A stretch of 37,374 bases of DNA from Crocosphaera sp. (GTDB lineage: Bacteria > Cyanobacteriota > Cyanobacteriia > Cyanobacteriales > Microcystaceae): assembly GCF_030064895.1 (NCBI RefSeq), contig NZ_JASJEB010000084.1, forward strand, positions 1 to 37,374. Reading direction: 5' to 3'. The notes beneath the pieces were generated by a model. That model had not been told where the DNA came from, searched no databases, and was given only the letters and a program-made list of their open reading frames with translations. The translations under genes and the position numbers were made by a program. This document shows positions 22,918 through 31,390 of the stretch, one piece after another; the stretch's first letter is position 1, and every line of letters begins with the position of its first letter.

Positions 22918-24666
22918 TCATGGAGAATAATTTATTTGAAAATATAATCCTCTCTCTTGAAGATTATTACCCAGACGGGGTAAGGGAATTAGGGGAATAC
23001 CATAATCTAGACGAAGATTTAATCCTTCAATAGTAGCCACATCATTCCAAATTAATCCTAACCCTGTTCCCATGAGGAAATTTTTGTTAGTTGAAGTATT
23101 ATTTGTATCAGTAAACCAGACAGATCCCATGTCAATAAAAGGAGCAATTTCAAGAGTTGATTGATTAAAATTATTTCTCATAACTGTTGTTCTGTTTTCT
23201 ACAGATAATCTAAAGCCATTATCTGCAAATCTAACATTTTGTCTATATCCTCTAATAGATCCTGCTCCCCCTATAATAAACCATTGATCTGGTAAAAGTG
23301 AATCGGGGGTAAGTTGTAATTCTCCTCTGATAACCATCAAATTATTTTCATCCAATTGTTGTATTCTTTGTCCTTGAAATAACCAACTAAAAAAGCGACT
23401 ATCTGGAGTTGAATCTGAGCTAATAGTAGCATCAAATAAATCAACTCCCCAATTAAACTGAGAGCTTAAAAACCACAATCCTTGTTGATCCCGACTTAAA
23501 TAATCTTGTCCAAATTGAAAGATTGTTGATCGATTTCTAGCATTATCAACTGGGGCAACCTCTCCATTAATTAAAGTTTGTTGATTTTGATAAAGAAACC
23601 CTACAGATAAAGAAAATTCCTCAAACAAATCACGCCACAAAGGTTGTCGAAAACTCATTTCATAAATTTGTTTATTCCCCTCAATATTAAAGTCATCTAA
23701 AGGAGCCTGGGTGATTCTTGTCCAAGTAGGAATTACTCGAATTTGTAAGGTACCTTCCTGTGGATTTAATGGTAGTTGATAAATGGCATCAATGGTGTTT
23801 CCTCCATTCGTAGTCGAGCGATAATAAGATAACGAAATATTGTCTCCCCATCCAGTTAAATTGTTATATTTTAAGAATGTTCCACTTCTATCTGAACCAA
23901 TACTTGGAGGAGAAAAGTTATCAATTCCTAAACCAAATTTCCAATTATCACTTTCTTTTATGTTAGCAACAATAATGCTTAATCCTGGCTGACCTGACGT
24001 TTGAATTTTGGCATCAACATTTTCAAAAAGAGGATTGAGTAATAGGAGTCTTAACTGTTTTTCTAATTGGGTAACATTCAGAGGGGAACCAATGGCTAAA
24101 AGTAAGCGATCGCAAATAAAATCTAAATGTATTTTTTTTCTACCAATCAATTTTAATTCAGCAATATTTCCTTCAATAATAACAATTTCTACCTCTGTAT
24201 TTTCTGTTATTTCATTAACAGGGTTAAAGACAGCTTTTGAAGTAATATAACCCTCACTTAAATAATGATTAGTAATAGCATCAGCTAAGGCAATAGCAAT
24301 CTGATTAAATTTTTCTAAATTTAAGTTTTCGCCCTGATATTTTTTATATAGTTCACTAATAGTTGGAATATCTAAAATTTGCTGTCTTGTAAATGCACTA
24401 TTTCCCCTTATCCTAACATTAATATTTTTCTCCTTAACTTGTAAGGAAAACAACGAAAAAGGAGTAGAATAAACTATCTGATTTTGAGGATGAAGAGGAC
24501 ACGTTTCATAGGTTTGTTGAATTTCAGAAGGAATTGAATTAACCGAACCACCATTGTCACCGTCCTGACTAATATCACTCCTATCTAGGGGGTAAGACCA
24601 TCTTTGAAAAGAAAGAAAAACCCACCCTAAACATAAGTAAAATACAATAGTCTTCCAATTTAACAT
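22918..24666 (-). CDS. TpsB outer-membrane transporter (ShlB/FhaC/HecB family)
   Basis: A 582-residue protein with an N-terminal signal or anchor segment (FYLCLGWVFLSF). Two POTRA-like domains lie near residues 75-235 (INVRIRGNSAFTRQQILDI; EIVIIEGNIAELKLIG), and a C-terminal 16-strand barrel region follows. The conserved loop-6 motif appears as GAGSIRGYRQN, and the last residues form an aromatic-ended beta strand (YFQINYSP). TpsB proteins recognise and export their partner TpsA across the outer membrane without ATP. The passenger gene follows 74 bases downstream on the same strand, so the two form one secretion system. ATG 24666 is used; a longer frame on this strand at 24581-24823 is in another frame and is not a gene. 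Confidence 0.92.
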   Translation of the reverse strand: MLNWKTIVFYLCLGWVFLSFQRWSYPLDRSDISQDGDNGGSVNSIPSEIQQTYETCPLHPQNQIVYSTPFSLFSLQVKEKNINVRIRGNSAFTRQQILDIPTISELYKKYQGENLNLEKFNQIAIALADAITNHYLSEGYITSKAVFNPVNEITENTEVEIVIIEGNIAELKLIGRKKIHLDFICDRLLLAIGSPLNVTQLEKQLRLLLLNPLFENVDAKIQTSGQPGLSIIVANIKESDNWKFGLGIDNFSPPSIGSDRSGTFLKYNNLTGWGDNISLSYYRSTTNGGNTIDAIYQLPLNPQEGTLQIRVIPTWTRITQAPLDDFNIEGNKQIYEMSFRQPLWRDLFEEFSLSVGFLYQNQQTLINGEVAPVDNARNRSTIFQFGQDYLSRDQQGLWFLSSQFNWGVDLFDATISSDSTPDSRFFSWLFQGQRIQQLDENNLMVIRGELQLTPDSLLPDQWFIIGGAGSIRGYRQNVRFADNGFRLSVENRTTVMRNNFNQSTLEIAPFIDMGSVWFTDTNNTSTNKNFLMGTGLGLIWNDVATIEGLNLRLDYGIPLIPLPRLGNNLQERGLYFQINYSP

Positions 24667-24948
24667 AGCTTGCTACACTGTGGAAAGTTATTAATACAAG
24701 CAAGTTCGTTAATCCATTGAACCGACGAACCAAACAATAACCGCGTCTTTGCGCGGCGCAATTGAAAATATTTTTTATTATCACTATGAATCCTAACACA
24801 CAATCATTAAAAATAGGCAGCATAAAACAGCTTAGCTAAAAATTTAAAGCTCAACTAACTAGAGATTTAATAGGTTTTTTACCTAAGATTTTGAAGCTAA
24901 ATCGTGATTCTAAATCCCATAAATTAATCGATTTAGAGAACTATGTAA
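24667..24948. other. Upstream region of tpsB, no gene seen
   Basis: No convincing coding frame. A locally G+C-rich patch contains CCGCG (24741-24745) and CGCGG (24752-24756), a 5-bp hairpin with a 6-base loop. This is about 80 bases upstream of tpsB and may shape its leader RNA. The surroundings are AT-rich. The MITE-like element at 24949 follows directly. Confidence 0.4.
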
Positions 24949-25082
24949 AGGGAGCATCCCATTTTTGCTAAAAACTTATTCTTTGAGTTTGACGGGGAGA
25001 GGGGGAGATGGGGTGACGGGGGGAAATTAATCAGATCAACTATTATCAATCAAGGACAATTTGCAACTTTGGGATGCTCCCT
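24949..25082. mobile_element. MITE-like element with 13-bp terminal inverted repeats
   Basis: AGGGAGCATCCCA (24949-24961) is the perfect reverse complement of TGGGATGCTCCCT (25070-25082). The 134-bp unit has no coding frame. Its right end overlaps the last two bases of the hicB-like stop codon, so it may have supplied that gene's end. Inside is an exceptional run of G tracts. Size, perfect termini and lack of genes fit a miniature transposable element. Confidence 0.65.
24994..25023 (+). other. G-quadruplex motif
   Basis: Four G tracts of 4, 5, 4 and 6 bases are separated by loops AGA, AGAT and TGAC. That comfortably satisfies a four-tract, short-loop quadruplex pattern on the plus strand. 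In an AT-rich genome this is striking. It sits inside the MITE-like element, downstream of the minus-strand hicB gene and about 330 bases upstream of tpsB. Confidence 0.75.
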
Positions 25083-25293
25083 AAGTAAATAATAAACGTC
25101 CTTTGGGTTTAGGTATTTCTCGTCCTAATTCTTGTGCAGTTTCTATCCATTGTTGAATAACAATTTCAGCATTTTGTACATCTTCTTGATAGGTTTTTCC
25201 ATCGGCCATACATCCAGCTAATTCTGGAACTTCAACAATAAATGCTTTATCTTCTTCACTCCAATAGATAATTAATTCATAACGAATTTTCAT
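25081..25293 (-). CDS. HicB-family antitoxin-like protein, no HicA partner
   Basis: A 70-residue protein with the HicB partial RNase-H-like fold. It contains YELIIYWSEEDKAFIVEVPEL, AGCMADGKTYQEDVQNAE and a helical WIETAQELGREIPKPKG. HicB normally neutralises the RNase HicA, encoded next door, by masking it and repressing the operon. No HicA-like frame is present on either side: a Uma2 gene lies 21 bases upstream and a MITE-like element overlaps the 3' end. It is either a solitary HicB, common in cyanobacteria, or one that lost its partner. There is no DNA-binding extension beyond the core. It may be co-transcribed with the Uma2 gene. Confidence 0.8.
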   Translation of the reverse strand: MKIRYELIIYWSEEDKAFIVEVPELAGCMADGKTYQEDVQNAEIVIQQWIETAQELGREIPKPKGRLLFT

Positions 25294-25314
25294 CTTAACC
25301 TCCTAATGGATACT

Positions 25315-25968
25315 TTAAAGTTCATCTGGGTTAATTCCAAGTTCTTTTAATTTAGCTGCTAATTTATCGGCTCGTTGTTTTTCTTGTTGTACTTTCTCTT
25401 TTTCTTCTGTATAGGTAGTAAAGTTATCTCCATCAGGATAATACAATTTTAATTCGGGGTCAGATATTTCAAAACGAATCCCTAAACGGGGACTAACCCA
25501 ACCATTCATATTATCAATAATTTCTAATCCTTCTTCTCCTCTTAATAGTCCACTCAGTTCATTTTTATGAGGATTATAAATATAATATTCTTCTACACTA
25601 TAACGCTCATAAAACAGTAATTTTCGGCTCATTTCAGTTTGAGTATTTCCTGGAGAAAGTATTTCAAAAACCACTTGAGGTGCAATATTATCTTCCTTCC
25701 ATTGTTGATAAGAACCCCTTTCTCCTTTGGGACGACCAAAAACAACCATAACATCTGGTGCAAGTCTTTTTTTATTGTCACCCTCCAGAGGATACCAAAG
25801 TAAGTCCCCCGCAACAAATACATTGCTATCTTGACTAAATAACCAATCTAAATTAGCTTTTATCATAGTAATCCAACGAAACTGAAGGGTATTGTCGGCC
25901 ATAAGTTTCCCGTCACTGTCTGGATAAATAATGTTTGAGGTTGTTTCGTTTTTGAGTTGAGTAACCAT
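25315..25968 (-). CDS. Uma2 family putative endonuclease
   Basis: A 217-residue Uma2 (DUF820) protein with the candidate PD-(D/E)XK residues in place. These are KRLAPDVMVVFG (Asp) and PQVVFEILSPGNTQTEMSRK (Glu and Lys), followed by YERYSVEEYYIYNP. The C-terminus is a Lys/Glu-rich coiled coil (EEKEKVQQEKQRADKLAAK) ending in ELGINPDEL, similar to the tail of the Uma2 protein at 7246. The biological role is not established. It lies 21 bases upstream of the hicB-like gene on the same strand, so the two may be co-transcribed. Confidence 0.88.
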   Translation of the reverse strand: MVTQLKNETTSNIIYPDSDGKLMADNTLQFRWITMIKANLDWLFSQDSNVFVAGDLLWYPLEGDNKKRLAPDVMVVFGRPKGERGSYQQWKEDNIAPQVVFEILSPGNTQTEMSRKLLFYERYSVEEYYIYNPHKNELSGLLRGEEGLEIIDNMNGWVSPRLGIRFEISDPELKLYYPDGDNFTTYTEEKEKVQQEKQRADKLAAKLKELGINPDEL

Positions 25969-26077
25969 AATGGTATTTGATGCTTGATCACAATACTATA
26001 GAAAATTTAAGATAAATTAGAGCATTTTGACAACAAATCTTTATTAAATTTTGAAACAAGTTTTATTTATGGATGAT

Positions 26078-26158
26078 GGTGGGCAAGTATTTAAAATAGT
26101 TTAACTAACCTTTTAAAATTTTGTTTTACCCACCCTACAAAACTACAAAACTACAAAA
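26078..26158. repeat. GGTGGG/CCCACC stem-loop followed by (CTACAAAA)x3
   Basis: GGTGGG (26078-26083) pairs with CCCACC (26129-26134), and inner AT-rich arms (TTTAAAAT-type) extend the stem. Directly adjoining are three exact copies of the octamer CTACAAAA (26135-26158). It occupies the gap between two minus-strand genes and resembles the hairpins at 7971 and 32829. Confidence 0.55.
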
Positions 26159-26250
26159 CTATTATTATGATCGCTGTCTAATATAACCTCGTTGAAACCT
26201 TAGAATTATTCGGAGTTGAAAAAACTCTGAAAGCCTTTATATTTTACAAT

Positions 26251-28620
26251 TCACAAGCAATTGTGAGAGAGAAAAAATCCCACCCCTACCTTCTCAACCC
26301 CCAACCTCCCCCCACCCCTTCCCACCCCCACAAGAAATTTATCATATCTCATAGTTGGGAGGTGTCCATTGGGGGATGTCGTTGGTGAGTCTTCTGACCA
26401 GTTTAAGTTGTCGTAATTTTTCCATCCTTGTTCTTGGCTGTCCCACCCCACCTCTTCGGCAAAAGATTGCTCGGCTATAGAGTTATATTTGGGTGAGTTG
26501 TTATTTAGCCTGGAATAGATTTTCCATTGCTCTTTAAAGCTAAACTTACCCTCTGAGTGATTAGACCAAATATTATCTATCCGTTTAAAATCGTTACAGG
26601 AAGCATCACGCAACCTCCAATCTTCATCTATCTTCTTGCTTTGGGCTGAATAAGAAATAGCATGCCAGGTGAGCCGATCTGCCTCTCTCCAATTCTTCTG
26701 TTTTAAACTTGTCTCTAGTTGTTTAATATAGTTTTGAGTAAGTTGTTTATAATATTTGAAAGATTCATCTAAGTGTCCTTGTGCCAGATTCAAATCACCT
26801 TTGATTTTTGTTAATAAGAGCTTGATTGGTACTAATGCTTCATCTTCTATTTCTCTTTCTAATAAATGAACTAAACTGAAACTTTTATTGAGCGCACTAT
26901 TAGCTAATTCTAAATCTTCAAGATACATATAAGCTAATGCTTGTATTGCTAATCTTAAAGCAACCTTTGTGCTGGCATTTTCTATTTTTGGTAATTGTTC
27001 CAGAAGGTTAGTAATTTCTTGCTTTTCATACCATTCTATTTGTTCTGCTAATATATTCAGCTGTTCAACAGGAACAATATACTCTTCTATCTTTTGTAAT
27101 TCATTTTCAGCTTGTTGTAATTCATTTTTAGCTTGTTGTAATTCATTTTTAGCTTGTTGTAATTCATTTTTAGCTTGCCGCCATACAAAAAAACCTAGTC
27201 CATTAGCAACGATTAACATAATCCCGAAAATACCGACTCCTATAACCGTTCCTCTTTTAATTTTTTTATTCGCCTCTTTGTTAGCTTCTTTTAGCAAAAT
27301 ATTTCTTTGTTCAACAGATTTCTTTTCTTGTTTCTCAATTTCAATAGCTCTTTCTTTAGCACGACTAGCCCCCAGAAAATCTTTATCTTCACCACCTAAA
27401 TTTTTCCCTGATGCCCATTTTTCTGCTTCAATTAAAGCTTGACCTTCTAATAACCGAGAATTATCGCTTTTTCCTGAAAGTAACCAATATCGGTAATTTT
27501 CAGCATAAGGACGCAGTTTATTTAACTCTGTATCTATCCAATTTTCGTTGAAAACTTTAGCATAGACAGGGTTATAAACTTGTAGGATATTACCTTTTTT
27601 AACCACTAATCCTGATAATTGTAATTCCCTTTCTTCTGAACTATTGTTAATTGTAACTTGTTCATATTTTAAAATCTTTCGATATAATTCTAGTAAATAT
27701 CCTGATCTCTGTTCGTTACTTAAAATTCTTTCTTTAATAGTTCTCAAGTGTTCTTGTTCATCTTGAGCTTCCCAATTATCAATAATCATCTGCTGAACTA
27801 TTTGAGAAATATCAGGGGTGGGATTATTAGCTTTAACCACTAAACTACACAGACGTTGAGTTAAAAATGGTTGTCCTCCTGTCCACTCTAAAATGTGTCT
27901 CATAATCTCAGAAGGATTATCCACTATTTTTTGTAAATATCTGGTTAGTGGTTCTATTTCTTCCAATTGAAACCCTTTTTGAAACCCTTTAAGATCGACC
28001 CCTTTGCCAATATTGAATGGGGTACTTTGTTCATCGGCAATTAAATCAGTTGGGGAAGCCACTCCTAATAAACAAAAGGTCAATCGCTTATATTCTTGAT
28101 TATCCGCTCGTTGGTTATAACAAGCTCGGAGTAAAGCAAAAAAATCATCTTTAAACTTCAATTTTAAGGTACTATCAATTTCATCAATAAATATGACAAT
28201 AGGTGAAACTATTTTATTTAAAAGGATCTCAGAGAAAAATTTACTTAATTTTTTAGAAGGAGACAACAAACCAAGACTTGTCCACCAAACCTCCAAGTCA
28301 AAGTTTTCAGCTTGAGGAAAACTCTCAACTAAACTATCAATTACGCTTGCATACCATTCATCACGAGTGATGTCTGAAGACCCAATCTTCGTTAAATCTA
28401 ACGCAGCACAAGCCACCCCTTCTTTTTGTAATTGAGCCATTATTTGCACTCGCAGACTAGACTTTCCCATCTGCCGTGAGTTAAGAACATAGCAAAATTC
28501 CCCCTGCTTTAGCCAACCATACAAGTCATCGTCAGCTTGCCGTTTAACATAAGTTGGGGCATCGATAGGCAAACTTCCCCCGGTTTGATAGATAGAAAGC
28601 GAAGACGATGGCACACTCAT
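26251..28620 (-). CDS. STAND-type ATPase (AAA_35) with TM helix, coiled coil and C-terminal GUN4 domain
   Basis: A 789-residue protein. Residues 1-340 are the cyanobacterial AAA_35-type ATPase, with Walker A in [12 protein letters not shown] (about 46-57) and Walker B in [12 protein letters not shown] helical region follows, then one membrane helix (about 455-479) and a heptad coiled coil of repeated QAKNELQ (about 480-510). Residues about 640-760 read as a GUN4 domain: [47 protein letters not shown] and PNGHLPT. GUN4 binds porphyrins and activates Mg-chelatase; in fusions it may sense tetrapyrroles. The last 25 residues are Gly-rich and come from a G-tract DNA run. Its start overlaps the stop of the TIR gene by one base (TAATG), indicating translational coupling. 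Confidence 0.8.
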   Translation of the reverse strand: MSVPSSSLSIYQTGGSLPIDAPTYVKRQADDDLYGWLKQGEFCYVLNSRQMGKSSLRVQIMAQLQKEGVACAALDLTKIGSSDITRDEWYASVIDSLVESFPQAENFDLEVWWTSLGLLSPSKKLSKFFSEILLNKIVSPIVIFIDEIDSTLKLKFKDDFFALLRACYNQRADNQEYKRLTFCLLGVASPTDLIADEQSTPFNIGKGVDLKGFQKGFQLEEIEPLTRYLQKIVDNPSEIMRHILEWTGGQPFLTQRLCSLVVKANNPTPDISQIVQQMIIDNWEAQDEQEHLRTIKERILSNEQRSGYLLELYRKILKYEQVTINNSSEERELQLSGLVVKKGNILQVYNPVYAKVFNENWIDTELNKLRPYAENYRYWLLSGKSDNSRLLEGQALIEAEKWASGKNLGGEDKDFLGASRAKERAIEIEKQEKKSVEQRNILLKEANKEANKKIKRGTVIGVGIFGIMLIVANGLGFFVWRQAKNELQQAKNELQQAKNELQQAENELQKIEEYIVPVEQLNILAEQIEWYEKQEITNLLEQLPKIENASTKVALRLAIQALAYMYLEDLELANSALNKSFSLVHLLEREIEDEALVPIKLLLTKIKGDLNLAQGHLDESFKYYKQLTQNYIKQLETSLKQKNWREADRLTWHAISYSAQSKKIDEDWRLRDASCNDFKRIDNIWSNHSEGKFSFKEQWKIYSRLNNNSPKYNSIAEQSFAEEVGWDSQEQGWKNYDNLNWSEDSPTTSPNGHLPTMRYDKFLVGVGRGGGRLGVEKVGVGFFLSHNCL
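26279..26331 (-). other. G-tract run (quadruplex motif) at the 3' end of the STAND-GUN4 gene
   Basis: On the coding (minus) strand, G tracts of 5, 3, 4 and 6 bases separated by 1-2 bases lie at 26308-26329, with more tracts to 26283. This encodes the odd Gly/Val tail after the GUN4 domain. It may fold in DNA or in the mRNA just before the stop codon. Confidence 0.65.
27109..27171 (-). repeat. Three exact 21-bp repeats coding the coiled coil
   Basis: Three consecutive copies of a 21-base unit encode the heptad QAKNELQ, with a decayed further copy on the left (27091-27108). The copies are near identical at the DNA level, so the expansion is recent. Copy number would set coiled-coil length by whole heptads without breaking the frame. 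Confidence 0.85.
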
Positions 28621-30155
28621 TAACTAACCCCCAAACGATTGCGAAAATACCGACGATATAATTCACACAATGGCATCACTTTGTTGCCTTGAAACTTAAC
28701 CAAACCCATACTCTTTAGTTTAAAGCCCTCTGAACTTCCTATTTGTACAGGATGCTCAGTTGCTACTACTTGTTTATAGGCCATTAATAAACTTTCGTCT
28801 TGCTCCAAGTTCAAAAGATGGCGACGTAAGTGATCTTGATAAATTCCCTCTTCTGTGGGAGCAATGGACAAAAACTCTTGCCAAGTCATTCGCTCTCTGG
28901 CTATTTCATAAAGAGCCACCCTAATTAAATATGGATGTCCCCCACACATCTCTATTAGTCCCTCTTTTTCTTCAACAGTCCAATGTAACCCATGTCTTGT
29001 GGCTAAATCTTCCACTTGAGAAGGGGTAAATTCCGGCAATTTTACCTCGAAACCCACATTGAATGGAGACTGATTAACTGGGATGTCAACTTCTTTGGAG
29101 TGGAAAATGACTAATCTTAATTTTTGCCAGACAGGATCATCTTTTCCATTATCATGCCAAGCTCTTAATAATCCCAAAAAACCTGTTGCAATCTCAGGGT
29201 GTCGAAACACCTGATCCACTTCATCTAACCCTAAGACTAAAGGAACTTCTCGTTTTGACAACAAATACTTTTGAAAATAATTAGTACAATTCTTCTTACT
29301 GCCTAAAATTCGTTTCCAATAGTCTTCCATCAAAGCAGGTAATTCTAATTTATCGCTGATACTTGCACAAAACCATTGTAAAAATTGATCAAGATTTTTC
29401 AGGCAATCATCATCTATTAACTGAAAGTTTAAAGAAGCTGTTTGATAATCAGCTTGTTTAGCATGAGACAAAATCCTCGCCATTAAGGAACTTTTGCCCA
29501 TCTGACGGGGGGCTTTAACCCGAATTAAAGCACCTGGTTGCAAAATTGTTTGATAACAATCGGACTCAATGGGTGGACGCTCCAGATAAAATAGTGAATC
29601 TAGAGGTACTTGCCCTTCTGGAATTTCCAGGCTAATTGATTTTTGATTGTCTGTGTCTGATGGGGAAGCAGTACCATTGTTATTGTCAGTATCTTTTGTT
29701 TCTTGACCCCCAAACTGACGCTCGATCGCTTTTATTAATTTCTCAAAACTGTTAGGTTTCCAATAGTCCAACCACTGCAAATTTTTGAGTTTCAAGCCAT
29801 AGTCTGACTGTATGAGTTCTGGTATTTTGCAATCATCTAATTTCAAGGGAATGATATAAATTTCTCCTTCTCCTGCTGGCAACTCCGCCAACATCTCCAT
29901 GGCCATCTTGAACTCACGCTGAATATAGCCACGTTTGCTGATTGAGGTTGATGATAAACAAGCGATGAATAAATCACTGTTTTTCAGAGCTTTGGGGATC
30001 TCTTCCGTCCAATTTTGTCCTGGCAGTAGTTCCTCCTCGTCTAACCAAGGTTTATATCCTGCTTGAACCAACTTGCTATAGAGTTCTCTGACTAACGGTT
30101 TATCCTCTGAAGCATGGGCTATGAATATTTGTGGGATTTTCTCTATGTTCATCAA
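28620..30155 (-). CDS. TIR domain fused to STAND-type ATPase (AAA_35)
   Basis: A 511-residue protein. Residues 1-150 are a TIR domain ([51 protein letters not shown]). The glutamate in QREFKMA (about 82) is at the position used by NAD-cleaving TIRs. A short acidic linker leads to an AAA_35 ATPase with Walker A in [11 protein letters not shown] (about 214-224) and Walker B in [12 protein letters not shown] (about 305). A winged-helix-like C-terminus follows. TIR-STAND proteins are typical bacterial immune sensors in which assembly switches on NAD+ depletion; that role is inferred here. It is the first gene of a two-gene operon with the STAND-GUN4 protein, with a one-base stop/start overlap. 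ATG 30155 (MMNIEK) or the next Met (30152) could be used. Confidence 0.85.
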   Translation of the reverse strand: MMNIEKIPQIFIAHASEDKPLVRELYSKLVQAGYKPWLDEEELLPGQNWTEEIPKALKNSDLFIACLSSTSISKRGYIQREFKMAMEMLAELPAGEGEIYIIPLKLDDCKIPELIQSDYGLKLKNLQWLDYWKPNSFEKLIKAIERQFGGQETKDTDNNNGTASPSDTDNQKSISLEIPEGQVPLDSLFYLERPPIESDCYQTILQPGALIRVKAPRQMGKSSLMARILSHAKQADYQTASLNFQLIDDDCLKNLDQFLQWFCASISDKLELPALMEDYWKRILGSKKNCTNYFQKYLLSKREVPLVLGLDEVDQVFRHPEIATGFLGLLRAWHDNGKDDPVWQKLRLVIFHSKEVDIPVNQSPFNVGFEVKLPEFTPSQVEDLATRHGLHWTVEEKEGLIEMCGGHPYLIRVALYEIARERMTWQEFLSIAPTEEGIYQDHLRRHLLNLEQDESLLMAYKQVVATEHPVQIGSSEGFKLKSMGLVKFQGNKVMPLCELYRRYFRNRLGVS

Positions 30156-30228
30156 TTGTTGTTCTCTTGCCGTTTTTCTGCGATCGCTTCTCTGACAAAC
30201 TTTTACCCATGATCATAGCTTAATTTGA

Positions 30229-30371
30229 TATAGCAATCAGGTTTCAGTTGTGGGAAAATTAGCCTTCTGGGTTTAACAGTGTTAAACCCCTACAAGGAAG
30301 AATTCATAGGGACATAATACTATTATGTCTTGATATTTTTTGTTTCTCACATATCATTATTGATTGCTATA
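30229..30371. mobile_element. 143-bp MITE-like element with 11-bp terminal inverted repeats
   Basis: TATAGCAATCA (30229-30239) is the exact reverse complement of TGATTGCTATA (30361-30371). Inside are two strong hairpins: GGGTTTAACA/TGTTAAACCC around one base (30269-30289) and GACATAAT/ATTATGTC around ACT (30311-30329). No coding frame is present. It lies upstream of the TIR gene and might carry promoter or terminator signals. A clear target-site duplication is not visible. Confidence 0.65.
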
Positions 30372-30414
30372 GTTGAACAAAATGTAACTTTTTTATCAGA
30401 AAAAAATAAATTAT

Positions 30415-31044
30415 TTAATCTAGAGTTTGATTAAATTCTCTAAGGGCAACCGATGAACCAACTTGCCAAGCGCGATCGACATATTGAGTAATAATTTCTC
30501 TGACAGAAAAATCGGGAAAAATAAGACTGGTATTACTTTCTATATAGCTATTATCTCTAAAAAGATAGATGTTTAATTCATTGATTTTGTAAATCCAGAC
30601 TTCAGGAATTTTCAAAGTAATATAATTTTCAATATTAGTAAAAGAAGTAACATCAATTTCTATTGCTAAATCCGGTGGTGGATCGATACTCATATCTAGT
30701 TTACGTTTTCCAAGTATTGCTTTATAATTATCAATATAAAAACAAGCATCGGTTTCTAATCCTGGTCTTTTCCCATACTTTAAAGTTATCGGGTGAAAGC
30801 TTTGCCAATCTTTTTCTTGATAGCGCAATAGTGCTTTAATTAGATCCGATATTACGTCTATTTCTTTGGCGTGTTCGAGCAAAGGACTCATTAGAAAAAT
30901 ATGGTTATCTCGGAAACGAATACGGGGAATTGAGCGATCGCCCAATTGTTTTAAAAGTTGTTCATAATCAGCTACAGTCCCAGGAAATTTCAGGATTGTT
31001 CCTGCCGGAAGATCGATTTTTTCTTGAGTTATTGTCGGCAACAT
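30415..31044 (-). CDS. Uma2 family putative endonuclease
   Basis: A 209-residue Uma2 (DUF820) protein of the second cyanobacterial subtype. It has FPGTVADYEQLLKQLGD near the start, then RIRFRDNHIFLMSPLLEH. The candidate active-site region is LETDACFYIDN and PPPDLAIEIDVTSFT, followed by TLKIPEVWIYK. The acidic residues expected for a PD-(D/E)XK fold are present. The role of these abundant proteins is unknown. It stands alone on the minus strand, 36 bases after feoC and 43 bases before the MITE-like element. ATG 31044 gives the usual family start. Confidence 0.87.
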   Translation of the reverse strand: MLPTITQEKIDLPAGTILKFPGTVADYEQLLKQLGDRSIPRIRFRDNHIFLMSPLLEHAKEIDVISDLIKALLRYQEKDWQSFHPITLKYGKRPGLETDACFYIDNYKAILGKRKLDMSIDPPPDLAIEIDVTSFTNIENYITLKIPEVWIYKINELNIYLFRDNSYIESNTSLIFPDFSVREIITQYVDRAWQVGSSVALREFNQTLD

Positions 31045-31080
31045 TTTTGGGATATTTAATGTTAGATAATGATTTACAAT

Positions 31081-31296
31081 TTAAGTTACCCACTCATAAA
31101 ATTCAATACTTTCTGGGGGACAATCACAGCAACTTTTACATTTTTTTCCTGACATAAGACGAATTCTTTTTTTACGAATTAATTTGTCTAGTAAAGGGCG
31201 TAAAGCATCAGCTTCTATGCGAAAATGAAGGGCTAATTCTGCTAAAGATGCCTTTTGATATTTTTTCAGGTAAGTTTGAATGTCGGTTAGAATCAT
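31081..31296 (-). CDS. feoC: FeoC-like winged-helix regulator of ferrous iron uptake
   Basis: A 71-residue FeoC-type protein. A winged-helix segment (ILTDIQTYLKKYQKASLAELALHF, LRPLLDKLIRKKRI) is followed by a Cys cluster, KCKSCCDCPPE, and EFYEW. FeoC proteins bind the cytoplasmic part of FeoB and use the cysteines for an Fe-S cluster or oxygen/iron sensing. Here feoC is not adjacent to feoAB. An MNT-type gene and a divergent toxin-antitoxin-like pair lie between it and feoB, about 1.6 kb away. All three feo genes are on the minus strand, so insertion of the intervening genes into an ancestral feoABC operon is plausible. Confidence 0.85.
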   Translation of the reverse strand: MILTDIQTYLKKYQKASLAELALHFRIEADALRPLLDKLIRKKRIRLMSGKKCKSCCDCPPESIEFYEWVT

Positions 31297-31390
31297 GGCA
31301 TTAATGAAAAACTTTATTAATTATTCTTCTTTAATTATATATATGTCTGTTTATAATGGCTTAAACTATTAACTAAAAAAAAGATTAAGA

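Noticed and set aside
24690-24760. tRNA-like patch with GGTTCAATGG on the minus strand
   Set aside because: I could not build a cloverleaf; acceptor and anticodon stems are missing.
24581-24823. Minus-strand 80-residue frame overlapping the start of tpsB
   Set aside because: It lies in a different frame from the well-supported TpsB protein and shows no known motif or conserved-looking start.
26340-26410. Possible frameshift near the end of the STAND-GUN4 gene (another frame reads [12 protein letters not shown] then stop)
   Set aside because: The given frame continues through PNGHLPT, which matches the conserved end of GUN4 domains, so the frame is correct to that point.
26969-27442. Plus-strand 157-residue frame with Cys/Ser repeats
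   Set aside because: It is antisense to the coiled-coil repeats of the STAND-GUN4 gene, which has clear domains on the other strand.
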